Position numbers and translations under genes: made by a program. Shown here piece by piece: positions 1 through 7,752 of a stretch of 30,388 nucleotides of DNA. The notes beneath the pieces were generated by a model. It was not told where the DNA came from, made no database searches, and saw nothing but the letters and a program-made list of their open reading frames with translations. The stretch spans positions 1-30,388 of the forward strand of contig CAYNDV010000048.1 in assembly GCA_964396055.1 (NCBI GenBank). Direction: 5' to 3'. Positions within the stretch are counted from its first letter, which is position 1; each line of letters opens with the position of its first letter. The stretch comes from CAYJPV01 sp964396055 (lineage in GTDB: Bacteria > Acidobacteriota > Vicinamibacteria > Vicinamibacterales > JAKQTR01).

Positions 1-397
1 GCGCCACCGCCGCCGTCGGCAACGCCAGCGTCGCCGGCCCCCACGCCGCCGTCCCGACGTCCCGCATGTCCGCGGCAATGTGGCGCGGGAACCCGAGGCC
101 CAATCTCCAGGTCCGCGTGTTGGCGTTGTAGGTCCGGATGATTCGCACGTCCAGTCCGGCATTGCCCGGCATGACCAGGTCCTCGAACGTCAGCACGACG
201 TTGCCGGAGCACGTGTCGACGTGCTCCCAGGGAAACTGGCTGAACGCCCCGCGCTCCGCGTAGGTGCCCTCGCGGATGATCGGGTGCCTTGCAGGGCCGG
301 CGTCGGCAGGAACGCCGCCGCCCCAGAACAGCACGACCACGGTCAACACGAATCTCCTGCACGTCCGGCTCCCGGCAAGGGTGCACCAAGGGCGCAT
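1..397 (-). CDS. Rhs/YD-repeat-type exported protein, 5' end only
   Basis: Reading the minus strand from an ATG at 397-395 gives an open frame that runs off the left edge of the window, so only about 132 N-terminal residues are visible. A purine-rich ribosome site (GGAGGA, complement of 404-409) sits 6 nt upstream. The start encodes a basic then hydrophobic segment (RRFVLTVVVLFWGGGVPADA), a likely signal peptide. It is followed by FSQFPWEHVDTCSGNVVLTF, then a segment reading DLVMPGNAGLDVRIIRTYN, the pattern that opens many Rhs/YD-repeat proteins just before the repeat barrel. The family makes large secreted shells, often with toxic C-terminal tips; whether this copy has one lies outside the window. 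Family call is from pattern recognition; the partial state is certain. Confidence 0.7.
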   Translation of the reverse strand, partial: MRPWCTLAGSRTCRRFVLTVVVLFWGGGVPADAGPARHPIIREGTYAERGAFSQFPWEHVDTCSGNVVLTFEDLVMPGNAGLDVRIIRTYNANTRTWRLGLGFPRHIAADMRDVGTAAWGPATLALPTAAVA

Positions 398-649
398 CTG
401 TCGTCCTCCACAATGGATGCCGACCGCCGTGCTCATGCGCACGGCTCTATCTCGTGAGTGATGACCGAGGGGGAACCGTCGACCGTCACGGCACTGCAGC
501 ACAGAACTCCTGCGCCTACAAGGCAGGTTGCACAGAGAATGTTCGGGGGTCGCAGGAACTCCGGAGAGAGGCGACGTCACGTGCCCGGACGCGACAGTCG
601 AGGGGGGTCAGCGTCTGAGCCGGAGCCACGTTGGAAACAGCCGTACGCG
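398..649. other. intergenic region between Rhs-type gene and tRNA terminator
   Basis: About 250 bases without a convincing gene. The open frames here lack ribosome sites and family resemblance. It should carry the minus-strand promoter of the Rhs-type gene, but I could not pick out a -35/-10 pair with confidence. Confidence 0.5.
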
Positions 650-675
650 AAAAAACCCAGCGTTCGCTGGGTTTC
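650..675 (-). terminator. Rho-independent terminator of tRNA-Pro
   Basis: On the minus strand a perfect 9-bp stem AACCCAGCG / CGCTGGGTT (positions 673-665 and 662-654) with a 2-nt loop is followed by a T run (complement of 650-655). It lies about 16 nt past the 3' end of the tRNA and points away from it, a classic intrinsic terminator. Confidence 0.85.
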
Positions 676-690
676 TTCTCCGGAAGGTTG

Positions 691-767
691 TGGTCGGGGC
701 GAGTGGATTCGAACCACCGACCCCTCGGTCCCGAACCGAGTGCTCTACCAGGCTGAGCCACGCCCCG
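691..767 (-). tRNA. tRNA-Pro (anticodon CGG)
   Basis: The minus strand folds as a complete 77-nt cloverleaf. The acceptor stem CGGGGCG pairs with CGCCCCG, followed by discriminator A and an encoded CCA (693-691). The D arm contains GCTCAGCCTGGTAGAGC, the anticodon stem CTCGG/CCGAG encloses the 7-nt loop TTCGGGA with anticodon CGG, and the T arm contains GGTTCGAATCC. C1-G72 with A73 is the usual proline identity set in bacteria. It decodes CCG, a frequent codon in this GC-rich sequence. Confidence 0.97.
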
Positions 768-778
768 ACAGACTTACG

Positions 779-808
779 ATGTTACCTCACCAGCCGCCGA
801 CTTCCCAA
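779..808 (-). promoter_or_regulatory. candidate sigma-70 promoter of tRNA-Pro
   Basis: On the minus strand a TTGGGA -35 element (808-803) is followed after 18 nt by TAACAT (784-779), which ends 11 nt before the mature tRNA 5' end. The -35 part overlaps the 3' end of surE. Matches are imperfect, so this is a reasonable but unproven promoter. Confidence 0.4.
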
Positions 809-1618
809 GCTTTTCTTTGCCGACCGCCGGACCGGCCGCCGGGTCACGACGCGGCCACGCGCCGTTCGGCCATCGCCCGGCAGGAGCTTCCCGACGACGG
901 TCAGCGCGTCGTGGGCCGTCAGATCCGGCTGGAGTGGCGTCACCGAAATGAACCCCTCGCGCACCGCCGAATAGTCCGACGCCGGGTTGCGTTCCCACTC
1001 GTCAATCGCCTCGTCGATCCAGTAGTACGTCCGGTGCTTCGGATCCACGCGCTCGGCCACCTGCGTCACGTGGTTGCGCTTGGCCTGCACCGTCACCCGG
1101 AACCGGCCGTTGGTCACCTTCGGGACGTTGATGTTCAGGAACGTGCGCGGCGGCAGGCCCTGCGCCAGCACCTGCTTCGCCACCGTGACGGCCGCCTTTG
1201 CCGCGGGCCGGAAGTCCATGCCCTCGCGCGTGCGCTGCAACGACACGGCGATGCCCGGCACGCCCATCAGAGCCCCCTCCAGCGCCCCCGACACGGTCCC
1301 CGAATACGTGACGTCGTCGCCAATGTTCCAGCCGTTGTTGATCCCGGACACCACCAGATCCGGCAGGCCCTTCAGGATGACGGCGACGGCGATGTTCACG
1401 CAGTCGGTCGGCGTGCCGTCCACGGCATAGGTGCGGGCATCGCGCTGCTCGAGGCGCAACGGATAGTGCAGCGTAAGTGCGTGGCCGACAGCGCTGGCCT
1501 CCTTCGCGGGCGCCACCACGACGACGTCGCCGAGTTTCCGCAGCGCCGCCGCCAGCACGGCCAGACCTTCGGCACTCACGCCATCGTCATTCGTCACGAG
1601 GATTCGCTTACGGGACAT
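782..1618 (-). CDS. surE: 5'/3'-nucleotidase SurE
   Basis: 278-residue SurE, a metal-dependent phosphatase that removes phosphate from nucleoside 5'- and 3'-monophosphates and is linked to survival in stationary phase. The family signature is visible: RILVTNDDGVSAEGL at residues 5-19 supplies the two metal-binding aspartates (D11, D12), followed by PAKEASAVGHALTL, DGTPTDCVNIA and DLVVSGINNGWNIGDDVTYSGTV. The start is set at MSRKRILV because the family begins there and GGAG lies 3 nt upstream; the frame continues open upstream through repeat DNA but that is not credible coding sequence. The C-terminus carries an extra basic tail (RRPVRRSAKK) beyond the usual fold. tRNA-Pro follows 15 nt downstream on the same strand. 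Confidence 0.95.
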   Translation of the reverse strand: MSRKRILVTNDDGVSAEGLAVLAAALRKLGDVVVVAPAKEASAVGHALTLHYPLRLEQRDARTYAVDGTPTDCVNIAVAVILKGLPDLVVSGINNGWNIGDDVTYSGTVSGALEGALMGVPGIAVSLQRTREGMDFRPAAKAAVTVAKQVLAQGLPPRTFLNINVPKVTNGRFRVTVQAKRNHVTQVAERVDPKHRTYYWIDEAIDEWERNPASDYSAVREGFISVTPLQPDLTAHDALTVVGKLLPGDGRTARGRVVTRRPVRRSAKKSLGSRRLVR

Positions 1619-1624
1619 TTCTCC

Positions 1625-1630
1625 ATTATA
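1625..1630 (-). promoter_or_regulatory. -10 box of surE, close to start codon
   Basis: A perfect TATAAT on the minus strand ends 6 nt before the surE ATG. Transcription would start at or next to the A of the start codon, so the mRNA would be leaderless or nearly so. I see no convincing -35 at 17 nt. Confidence 0.5.
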
Positions 1631-1660
1631 GGGGCATGGGGTACGACGCTTGGGCGTGTC

Positions 1661-1744
1661 AGAAGCAAGAAGCAAGAATCCAGAAGGGATCACGCTGTCC
1701 CGCTGAATCGCGAACTTAGAACCTGGAACCTGGAACCTGGAACC
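1661..1744. repeat. two short arrays of 7-bp repeats (AGAAGCA and TGGAACC)
   Basis: AGAAGCA occurs twice plus a partial unit at 1661-1678, and TGGAACC is repeated about three and a half times at 1718-1744. The AGAAGCA block and its downstream sequence (AGAAGGGATC.CGCT) recur at the right end of the window (30277-30304), so this is a dispersed family. The TGGAACC array encodes the last residues and the stop codon of the adjacent MFS gene. Confidence 0.85.
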
Positions 1745-2900
1745 GGATCCGCGAAAGCGCAACCGCGGCCACCAGCGCCAGCAGCGCGCCGGTGCGGAAG
1801 GCGGCGGGCGCGCCCCACAGCTTCCAGATGAAGCCGAAGACCAGGCTGGCCGCGAGCGAGCCGAGGCCGACGACGGCGTGGTACCAGCCGAAGGCGGTGC
1901 CGCGAGCCCCGGCCGGCGCGAGGTCGGCCACGATCGCCTTCTCGCCGCCTTCGGTGAGCGCGTAGAACAGCCCGTAGGCGAGGAACGCCGCGATCAGGCC
2001 GCTGACCGTCGTCACACGCGCAAACGCCAGGTACACCCCGGCGTAGAGCAGCCAGCCAGCCGTGATCACCCGGCGGCGATCGAATCGATCCGCCAGCGCC
2101 CCGCCGAACGGCGACGCCACCGCCTTGACCATGTGCAGAGCCGACCACAGCAGCGGTATCGCCCACGCCGGCACGCCGGCATCGCTCAGCCGGAGCAGCA
2201 GGAAGGCGTCGGTGGAGTTTCCCAGCGCGAAGACCAGGAGCACCGCGAGGTAGCCGAAGAACGGCCGGCCAAGCGCGACGTGCGGAGCGGGCGTCTGCGG
2301 CTTCGACGCCGCGGGCGCGGCCGGCTCCGGCGGCTCCTTCACGCCGATGAGCATGGCCACGGCGATCGCGCCGGGAATCAGCGTCAGCAGGAACAGCGTG
2401 CGGTAGTCCTCCGGTGAGAACCACAGGAACGCGCTGGCCAGCAACGGTCCCACCACGGCACCCGCGTGGTCCATCGAGCGGTGGAGGCCGAAGACGAACC
2501 CGCGCTGCGCCGGATCGGACCACGCGGTGAGCAACGCGTCGCGGGGCGCGCCCCGGATGCCCTTTCCCACCCGATCCGTCAGCCGGACCGCGAACACCTG
2601 CGGCCAGGAGGTGGCCAGGCCCACCAGCGGCCGCACGAGCGACGACAGCCCGTAACCGGCCAGCACGAACGGCTTGCGCGAGCGCCACCGGTCCGACACG
2701 CGGCCCGACACGATCTTGAGCAGGCTGTTGAGCGCCTCGGCCGCGCCTTCGATCACGCCAATCGACAGCGCGCTGGCGCCGATGCTGCGCGCCAGGAAGA
2801 GCGGCATCAGCGGGTAGATCGCCTCGCTGGCCGTGTCCGTGAAGAAACTCGTCCACGACAGCAGCCAGATCGGCCGCGGGAGCCTGGGTCGTTTCAGCAT
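1716..2900 (-). CDS. major facilitator superfamily transporter
   Basis: 394-residue polytopic inner-membrane protein with the 12-helix pattern of the major facilitator superfamily. Visible signs are SGRVSDRWRSRKP in the loop after helix 2 (the family's G-x-x-x-D-R-x-x-R/K loop), its weaker repeat GGALADRFDRRRV in the second half, and DRVGKGIRGAPRDAL, a segment I associate with a putative drug/metabolite exporter subgroup common in environmental bacteria. The substrate cannot be told. I start it at ATG 2900-2898 because this shares one base with the stop of the upstream gene (TGATG), implying translational coupling. The last eight residues (FQVPGSRF) are encoded by the heptamer repeat, so the native C-terminus was probably altered by repeat growth. 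Confidence 0.85.
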   Translation of the reverse strand: MLKRPRLPRPIWLLSWTSFFTDTASEAIYPLMPLFLARSIGASALSIGVIEGAAEALNSLLKIVSGRVSDRWRSRKPFVLAGYGLSSLVRPLVGLATSWPQVFAVRLTDRVGKGIRGAPRDALLTAWSDPAQRGFVFGLHRSMDHAGAVVGPLLASAFLWFSPEDYRTLFLLTLIPGAIAVAMLIGVKEPPEPAAPAASKPQTPAPHVALGRPFFGYLAVLLVFALGNSTDAFLLLRLSDAGVPAWAIPLLWSALHMVKAVASPFGGALADRFDRRRVITAGWLLYAGVYLAFARVTTVSGLIAAFLAYGLFYALTEGGEKAIVADLAPAGARGTAFGWYHAVVGLGSLAASLVFGFIWKLWGAPAAFRTGALLALVAAVALSRIRFQVPGSRF

Positions 2901-4030
2901 CACACCTTCAGGAACCACTGGCGCCGGTACATCACATACAGGATCGCGAACATCACCGCCAGGTTCGCCAGCGCGTAATACAGGGAAGCGTGGTACGGGT
3001 CGCCGAGCGGCACGAACCAGTCCTGGTAGATGACGTTGCGCAACGAGGTGGTCGTGCCGTCGGGCCGCCCCACGCGGATGATGCCGAGCGTCTTCACCAG
3101 CAGGCCGGACCCCACGAACAGCGTGATCGCATTCAGCCCGAGGACGACGAACGGCCAGGCCCAGCGCCTCCAGCCGCGCACGTCAATCAGCCAGTAACAC
3201 AGGGCCAGCAGCATGGCTCCCATGCCGCCCATGAACCACACATAGGAACTCGTCCACAGGTTCTTGTTGATCGGAAACGCGAGGCCCCACGTCCAGCCGA
3301 CGATGAGGGCTGCGGCCCCGGCCGCTGCCATGCCTGCCGCCTTGACGTGGCCGGGTTTCGACGACGCCAGCCAGAGACCCGTCACGAGCCCGAGCAGCGT
3401 GGTGGCGATGGCGGGAATCGTGCTCAGCAGGCCCTCCGGATCCCATGTCTTCGACTGCGACCACACGTGCCGGCCGAAGACGGTGCGGTCGATCCACGCG
3501 CCCAGATCCTGGCCGGGTTGCAGGTTGCCCGCCATGCCTCCCGGCGGCGGCACCAGCATCAGCACGGCCCAGTAACCCACCGTCAGCGCCAGCGCCCACC
3601 CCATCAGCCGCACGCCGTGGCGCCACAGCCGAGCATCGCCCGGATCGCCGGCCGGAGACGTCGAGCGGAAGATCCACGCGGCGGCCAGGTAACAGAGCGC
3701 GATGCGCTGGAGCACGCCCGGGATGCGCCACGTCTCCAGCGGGAAACGCGGGAACCCGGCGAGGAACAGTCCCAGGCCGAAGATGATGCAGCCGCGCCGC
3801 ACGATCTTCCACGGGTCGCCCATGGTCCCCCGCGAAAGGGTCATCGACACGCCCACGATGAACAGGAAGAACGGGAAGATCGTGTCGGTGGGGGTCCAGC
3901 CGTGCCACGGCGCGTGCAGCAGCGGCGCGTACACGTGTCCCCAGTCGCCGGGGTTGTTCACCACCACCATCGCCGCCATCGTCAGGCCGCGGAAGGCGTC
4001 GAGGGACATCAGGCGCGTCGTTGGTTTCAC
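2900..4030 (-). CDS. heparan-alpha-glucosaminide N-acetyltransferase-like membrane protein (DUF5009/NagX type)
   Basis: 376-residue multi-spanning protein, GTG start, with GGAGG about 8 nt upstream. The N-terminal RLMSLDAFRGLTMAAMVVVN and then FPFFLFIVGVSM are hallmarks of the HGSNAT/NagX acyltransferase family, which moves acetyl groups from cytoplasmic acetyl-CoA across the membrane onto amino sugars. The remainder shows about ten hydrophobic helices, including RIPGVLQRIALCYL, typical of the family. It is the first gene of a two-gene minus-strand operon with the MFS transporter, which could import or export the modified sugar; that link is inference. It is divergent from amrS across 94 bp. 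Confidence 0.85.
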   Translation of the reverse strand: MKPTTRLMSLDAFRGLTMAAMVVVNNPGDWGHVYAPLLHAPWHGWTPTDTIFPFFLFIVGVSMTLSRGTMGDPWKIVRRGCIIFGLGLFLAGFPRFPLETWRIPGVLQRIALCYLAAAWIFRSTSPAGDPGDARLWRHGVRLMGWALALTVGYWAVLMLVPPPGGMAGNLQPGQDLGAWIDRTVFGRHVWSQSKTWDPEGLLSTIPAIATTLLGLVTGLWLASSKPGHVKAAGMAAAGAAALIVGWTWGLAFPINKNLWTSSYVWFMGGMGAMLLALCYWLIDVRGWRRWAWPFVVLGLNAITLFVGSGLLVKTLGIIRVGRPDGTTTSLRNVIYQDWFVPLGDPYHASLYYALANLAVMFAILYVMYRRQWFLKV

Positions 4031-4124
4031 GGGTCTCGTCCTCCAGCCCCGCCGATTCTGCCCGGTTTCCGGCCGCCGGGGAAGAGCCGTTGCGTTTGGC
4101 GTCCCCCGGCGCTACAACAATGCC
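4031..4124. promoter_or_regulatory. divergent promoter region
   Basis: The 94 bp between the minus-strand acyltransferase gene and amrS must hold promoters in both directions. On the plus strand TACAAC (4113-4118) lies 6 nt before the amrS GTG, a spacing like that of other genes here with a -10 box next to the start. Its match to the -10 consensus is only partial. Confidence 0.35.
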
Positions 4125-5186
4125 GTGACGACCCTGGCCGACACCCTGGCCGCGCGCACCCGCGAGGGCACCCTCGTGGAGCGGCGCGACGGTGGCGCCC
4201 TGCACTGCGTGGCCTGCGCCCACGAGTGCCCCGTGGCCGACGGGGCCGCCGGCGTGTGCAGGGTGCGCTTCAACCGCGGCGGGCACCTGATGGTACCGTG
4301 GGGTTACGTGTCGGGCGCGTGTGCCGACCCGATCGAGAAGAAGCCGTTCTTCCACGTCGTTCCCGGCTCGCGCGCCTTCAGTTTCGGGATGCTGGGCTGC
4401 GACCTCCATTGCGCGTTCTGCCAGAACTGGCTCACGTCGCAGGCGCTGCGCGATCCGCTGGCCGGGGCGGGCGTCACCAGCGTGGCCCCCGCCGATCTCG
4501 TCGCGGCCGCCCTGCGCACCGGTTCGGCGTCCGTCGTGAGCACCTACAACGAGCCGCTCATCACCGCCGAATGGGGCGCGGCCATCTTCGACGCGGCCCG
4601 GGCTCAGGGGCTGATGACCGGGCTGGTCTCGAACGGCCACGCCACACCGCAGGTGCTCGATTTCCTCGGGCCGCGCGTCGACCTCTTCAAGGTGGACCTG
4701 AAGAGTTTCGACGAGCGCCAGTACCGCAAGCTGGGCGGCCGCCTGCAACCGGTGCTCGACACCATCGCGGCGCTGCACGCGCGCGGCATCTGGGTCGAGG
4801 TGGTCACGCTGCTCGTGCCGGGGCTGAACGACAGCGACGATGAGTTGCGGCAGCTGACCGGATTCGTCAGGGACGTCTCGCCCGACATCCCGTGGCACGT
4901 GACGGCGTTCCACGCCGACTACCACATGGACGACCGGCCCGCCACGTCGCCTGCCGCCATCGTCCGCGCTGCCGGGCTGGGCCGGGAGAACGGGCTGCGG
5001 TTCGTGTACGCCGGCAACCTGCCGGGCCACGTCGGACGCCTCGAGGACACGCGGTGCCCGGGCTGCGGCCTGACGCTGGTGGAACGGTCGGGCTACCGAC
5101 TCGGCGCGATGCGCGTCACGGCCGAGGGCGCGTGCCCGCAGTGCCAGCGCCCGGTCCCGGGCCGGTGGAGCCAGGCCCGCAGTTGA
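4125..5186 (+). CDS. amrS: AmmeMemoRadiSam-system radical SAM enzyme
   Basis: 353-residue radical S-adenosylmethionine protein of the AmrS family. The cluster-binding motif is CDLHCAFCQNW (C-x3-C-x2-C), about 95 residues in. Family-specific parts are the N-terminal LHCVACAHECPVADGAAGVC cysteine set, the YVSGACADPIEKKPFFH segment, FHADYHM, and a C-terminal zinc-like CPGCG...CPQC pair. The reaction is not established; the family usually sits with AMMECR1 and Memo proteins, neither of which is visible here. The GTG at 4125 is chosen because the family starts about 20 residues before the first cysteine motif and the region upstream overlaps the divergent gene. Confidence 0.92.
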   Translation: MTTLADTLAARTREGTLVERRDGGALHCVACAHECPVADGAAGVCRVRFNRGGHLMVPWGYVSGACADPIEKKPFFHVVPGSRAFSFGMLGCDLHCAFCQNWLTSQALRDPLAGAGVTSVAPADLVAAALRTGSASVVSTYNEPLITAEWGAAIFDAARAQGLMTGLVSNGHATPQVLDFLGPRVDLFKVDLKSFDERQYRKLGGRLQPVLDTIAALHARGIWVEVVTLLVPGLNDSDDELRQLTGFVRDVSPDIPWHVTAFHADYHMDDRPATSPAAIVRAAGLGRENGLRFVYAGNLPGHVGRLEDTRCPGCGLTLVERSGYRLGAMRVTAEGACPQCQRPVPGRWSQARS

Positions 5187-5273
5187 CCGCTCGTCGTCTC
5201 TCACCCAGGCCCACGGCCTGCACCCGTCCGGCCGTCGCCCGAACCCTGTCGACGTCCCCTCCCCGTCGTCAGC

Positions 5274-5279
5274 CATAAT
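5274..5279 (+). promoter_or_regulatory. -10 box of moaA, close to start codon
   Basis: CATAAT ends 7 nt before the ATG at 5287, with GGGAGGG between. It gives a near-leaderless transcript; the purine run may alternatively act as a cramped ribosome site. No clear -35. Confidence 0.4.
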
Positions 5280-5286
5280 GGGAGGG

Positions 5287-6309
5287 ATGGCTCTCGTCGA
5301 CACGCTGGGTCGGCCCCTCCGCGCCCTCCGCATTTCGGTCACCGATCGCTGCAACCTCCGGTGCGAGTACTGCATGCCGGAGGCGGAGTACGCGTGGCTG
5401 TCGAAATCGGATCTGCTCGGCTTCGATGAGATCGAACGCCTGGCCGACGTCTTCACCGCCCTCGGCATCGACAAGATCCGCCTGACCGGGGGCGAGCCGC
5501 TGCTGCGCCGCCACCTGCCCGACCTGGTCGCCCGCCTCGCGGCGAAACCGGCGATCGCCGACCTGGCGTTGACGACCAACGGCGTCCTGCTCGCCGAGCA
5601 GGCCGGGGCCCTCCGCGCCGCCGGCCTGCACCGCGTCAACGTCAGCCTCGACACGCTGCGGCCGGACCGGTTCCACGCGCTCACGCGCCAGGACGCGCAC
5701 GCGCAGGTGATCGAGGGTATCGAGGCGGCGTGCCGGACGTTCACCGGCACGAAACTCGATGCCGTGATCATGCGGGGCGTCAACGACGATGAACTGGTGC
5801 CGCTGCTGGACTACGGCGCGCAGATCGGCGCCGAAGTGCGCTTCATCGAGTACATGGACGTGGGCGGCGCCACGCACTGGCGGCAGGACCTGGTGGTGCC
5901 GCGCCGCGAGATGATTGCGCGGCTCGGACAGGTCTTCGGCGCGATAACGCCCCTGGACGAGCCGGGATCCACCGCGCCGGCCGACCGGTTCCGCCTCCCC
6001 GACGGTCGCGTCTTCGGCATCATCTCGTCCACCACCGAGCCGTTCTGCCGCACCTGCGATCGGTCGCGGCTCACCGCCGACGGCGTCTTCTACACGTGCC
6101 TCTACGCCACCGATGGGCTGTCGCTGCGCGAACCGCTTCGGCAGGGCGCCAGCCTCGATGACCTGATGTCACTCGTCCAGGCGCGATGGACGGCCCGCGG
6201 CGATCGCAGCGCGGAGATTCGCCACGAACTGCGCGATCGCTCGGTGTTCCTCCCCCTCGTCGTCCTGCGGGCGGATCCTCACCTCGAGATGCACAAGCGC
6301 GGCGGGTAG
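5287..6309 (+). CDS. moaA: GTP 3',8-cyclase MoaA
   Basis: 340-residue radical SAM enzyme that, with MoaC, turns GTP into cyclic pyranopterin monophosphate, the first step of molybdenum cofactor synthesis in the cytoplasm. The N-terminal cluster motif is CNLRCEYCMP; the GGEPLLR and TTNG motifs follow; the C-terminal second cluster is CRTCDRSRLTADG plus a downstream cysteine (FYTCLY). The C-terminal double glycine needed for activity is present (KRGG), which confirms a full-length product. The ATG at 5287 (MALVDTLGR) is preferred over the in-frame ATG at 5278, which lies within the -10 box. Moco feeds enzymes such as formate dehydrogenase or nitrate reductase, none of which are in the window. 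Its stop codon overlaps the start of the downstream palindromic repeat. Confidence 0.96.
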   Translation: MALVDTLGRPLRALRISVTDRCNLRCEYCMPEAEYAWLSKSDLLGFDEIERLADVFTALGIDKIRLTGGEPLLRRHLPDLVARLAAKPAIADLALTTNGVLLAEQAGALRAAGLHRVNVSLDTLRPDRFHALTRQDAHAQVIEGIEAACRTFTGTKLDAVIMRGVNDDELVPLLDYGAQIGAEVRFIEYMDVGGATHWRQDLVVPRREMIARLGQVFGAITPLDEPGSTAPADRFRLPDGRVFGIISSTTEPFCRTCDRSRLTADGVFYTCLYATDGLSLREPLRQGASLDDLMSLVQARWTARGDRSAEIRHELRDRSVFLPLVVLRADPHLEMHKRGG

Positions 6310-6474
6310 CCCCGCCGGTCACGTCCGGCTGAAGCCGGACGCCACGAAGGACGTTGGACTGCCGTAGTGCGGGGTTTCAGCCCCGCCGGTCACGTCCGGC
6401 TGACTTGTCGCGAGCGAGGTCGAGGGAAGCCGGACGCCACGGAGGACGTCGGACTGCCGTAGTGCGGGGCTTCA
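6308..6474. repeat. tandem pair of nested palindromic intergenic repeats
   Basis: Two copies of a unit of about 71 bp lie head to tail (6308-6378 and 6379-6474). Each has outer arms AGCCCCGC / GCGGGG(T/C)TTC and an inner perfect hairpin GTCCGGCT-GA-AGCCGGAC. The second copy carries an extra 24 nt placed exactly in the loop of the inner hairpin, between CTGA and AGCC. The conserved 3' half reads GACGT(T/C)GGACTGCCGTAGTGCGGGG. It fills the space between moaA and the convergent DUF3810 gene and could act as a bidirectional stop or RNA structure; it looks like a mobile palindromic (REP-like) repeat. Confidence 0.8.
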
Positions 6475-6488
6475 GCAACGCCCCTGTT

Positions 6489-7538
6489 TCACAGCGGCGC
6501 GTCGCGCGACCCGAGCAGCAGCGTGATCACCGCGTCGTAGTTCGCGATGCCGCCGGGCACGCCGTGCGTGGTGAGGTAGGAGTCGTAGACGCGCCAGGCC
6601 ACGAGGCGGGCCAGGTCGATCTCGTCGCGCTCGCTGCGCGCCGCCATGGCCTGTACGTCTGACCGCACGGCGGCCGAGAGCCGCGACAGCACGTCGCGGC
6701 GCGCGGCGGGGTCGAGCCCGCGCACGGACCGGAGCGCCAGGTCCAGCCAGGCGCTGTACTGGGCCAGTTCATCGCTGCGCAGGCACGTCAGGATCCCGAT
6801 GAAGCCCGCCTCGGACTCGGAGCCCCTCCCCGCCAGGTGCGCCCACTCGTGGGCCACGACGAGCGGCCGTTCGAAGGGCAGCAGGTTGCCGGCCACGAGC
6901 GTTTCGAGCCCGAAGGGATTGGTCATCCCGCTCACACCGGTAGCGTTGAAGTAGAACGTGAGCACCGGCGTCTTGGGGCGGGCTGGCCTCGCGGGCGGGA
7001 ATCCCAGGTCGGCCAGTGTCTGCTGGAACGCCGGCGGCAGCGCTCTCACCGTGGCAGCAGCCTCGTCTTCCCGCGTGGCCCGGTCACCGGCTCCGGCCCG
7101 CGTGGCGTTGGCCCGCTCGACGGCATGAGCCGCCAGCGCGTTCACCCGCTCGGGGGTGACGCGGCCGGCGTCGAATCCGATCGCCGCCTCCAGCGGCACA
7201 CGTTGGTAGTTGAGACCCCACAGGGCCAGGAACGCGAGATAGCCGGCCGCCACCGCCACGGCGGTTCGCCACAGGGTCACCCCCGCCTCCCGGAGCCGCC
7301 GGCCTCGTGGCGCCCGCACCGATCGCCAGACCCGCCACACCAGCCAGACCACGGCCCCGCCCGCAAGGAGGTCGAGCCAGGCCACCGGCGTGAGGTCCGA
7401 GATCCACGTGAGGCCCGGCTGCAGCCTGGGGTACACGCCGCGGCTGAACGCCCGCTCGACCAGCCCGGGCGGCACAGTGGTCACAAGCGCCCCGCCGGCC
7501 AGGCCAATCAGCGCCCCTTCCACCCATCTGCGGTACAT
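6489..7538 (-). CDS. DUF3810 family membrane protein with HExxH-type site
   Basis: 349-residue protein of the DUF3810 family. Hydrophobic stretches near residues 7-23, 55-70 and 92-110 anchor it in the inner membrane. The C-terminal half contains LTFYFNATGVSGMTNPFGLET, then RPLVVAHEWAHLAGRGSESEAGFIG, in which HEWAH followed by an E-S-E-A-G-F segment resembles a zinc metallopeptidase site (HExxH plus a downstream glutamate). Activity is inferred, not known. It is alone on the minus strand, convergent with moaA, and its upstream region runs into the heptamer minisatellite. Confidence 0.85.
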   Translation of the reverse strand: MYRRWVEGALIGLAGGALVTTVPPGLVERAFSRGVYPRLQPGLTWISDLTPVAWLDLLAGGAVVWLVWRVWRSVRAPRGRRLREAGVTLWRTAVAVAAGYLAFLALWGLNYQRVPLEAAIGFDAGRVTPERVNALAAHAVERANATRAGAGDRATREDEAAATVRALPPAFQQTLADLGFPPARPARPKTPVLTFYFNATGVSGMTNPFGLETLVAGNLLPFERPLVVAHEWAHLAGRGSESEAGFIGILTCLRSDELAQYSAWLDLALRSVRGLDPAARRDVLSRLSAAVRSDVQAMAARSERDEIDLARLVAWRVYDSYLTTHGVPGGIANYDAVITLLLGSRDAPL

Positions 7539-7597
7539 CGCGTCTCTACCTCTCCCCAGCCTGTGGCCCCTGGCCTCTATGAGCTTCTACTGGCCCC

Positions 7598-7665
7598 CAG
7601 CCTCCAGCCTCAAGCCTCCAGCCTCTAGCCTCTAGCCTCTAGCCTCTAGCCTCTAGCCTCTGGCC
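7598..7665. repeat. heptamer minisatellite (CTCTAGC)n
   Basis: The 7-nt unit CTCTAGC is repeated without change about five times at 7621-7660 and is preceded by degenerate units (CTCCAGC, CTCAAGC) from about 7598. Still looser copies (CTCTATG, CTGGCCC) extend back to about 7555. The complementary unit GGCTAGA forms the array at 30241-30270. The array lies between the divergent DUF3810 gene and the small exported protein gene. Confidence 0.9.
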
Positions 7666-7752
7666 CCTATCGCGCCCCCCCTCCCAACCCGATACACGGG
7701 CTGATTGTGCCACGCGGGGGGGCGTCTGCCCCACCCTGCCCGGAGGACGGCC

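Noticed and set aside
3702..4124. Longer N-terminus for the AmrS protein
   Set aside because: The open frame continues upstream but overlaps the well-supported acyltransferase gene on the other strand and has no family likeness there; GTG at 4125 fits the family start.
7598..7665. CRISPR array
   Set aside because: Units are 7 bp with no spacers; it is a minisatellite.
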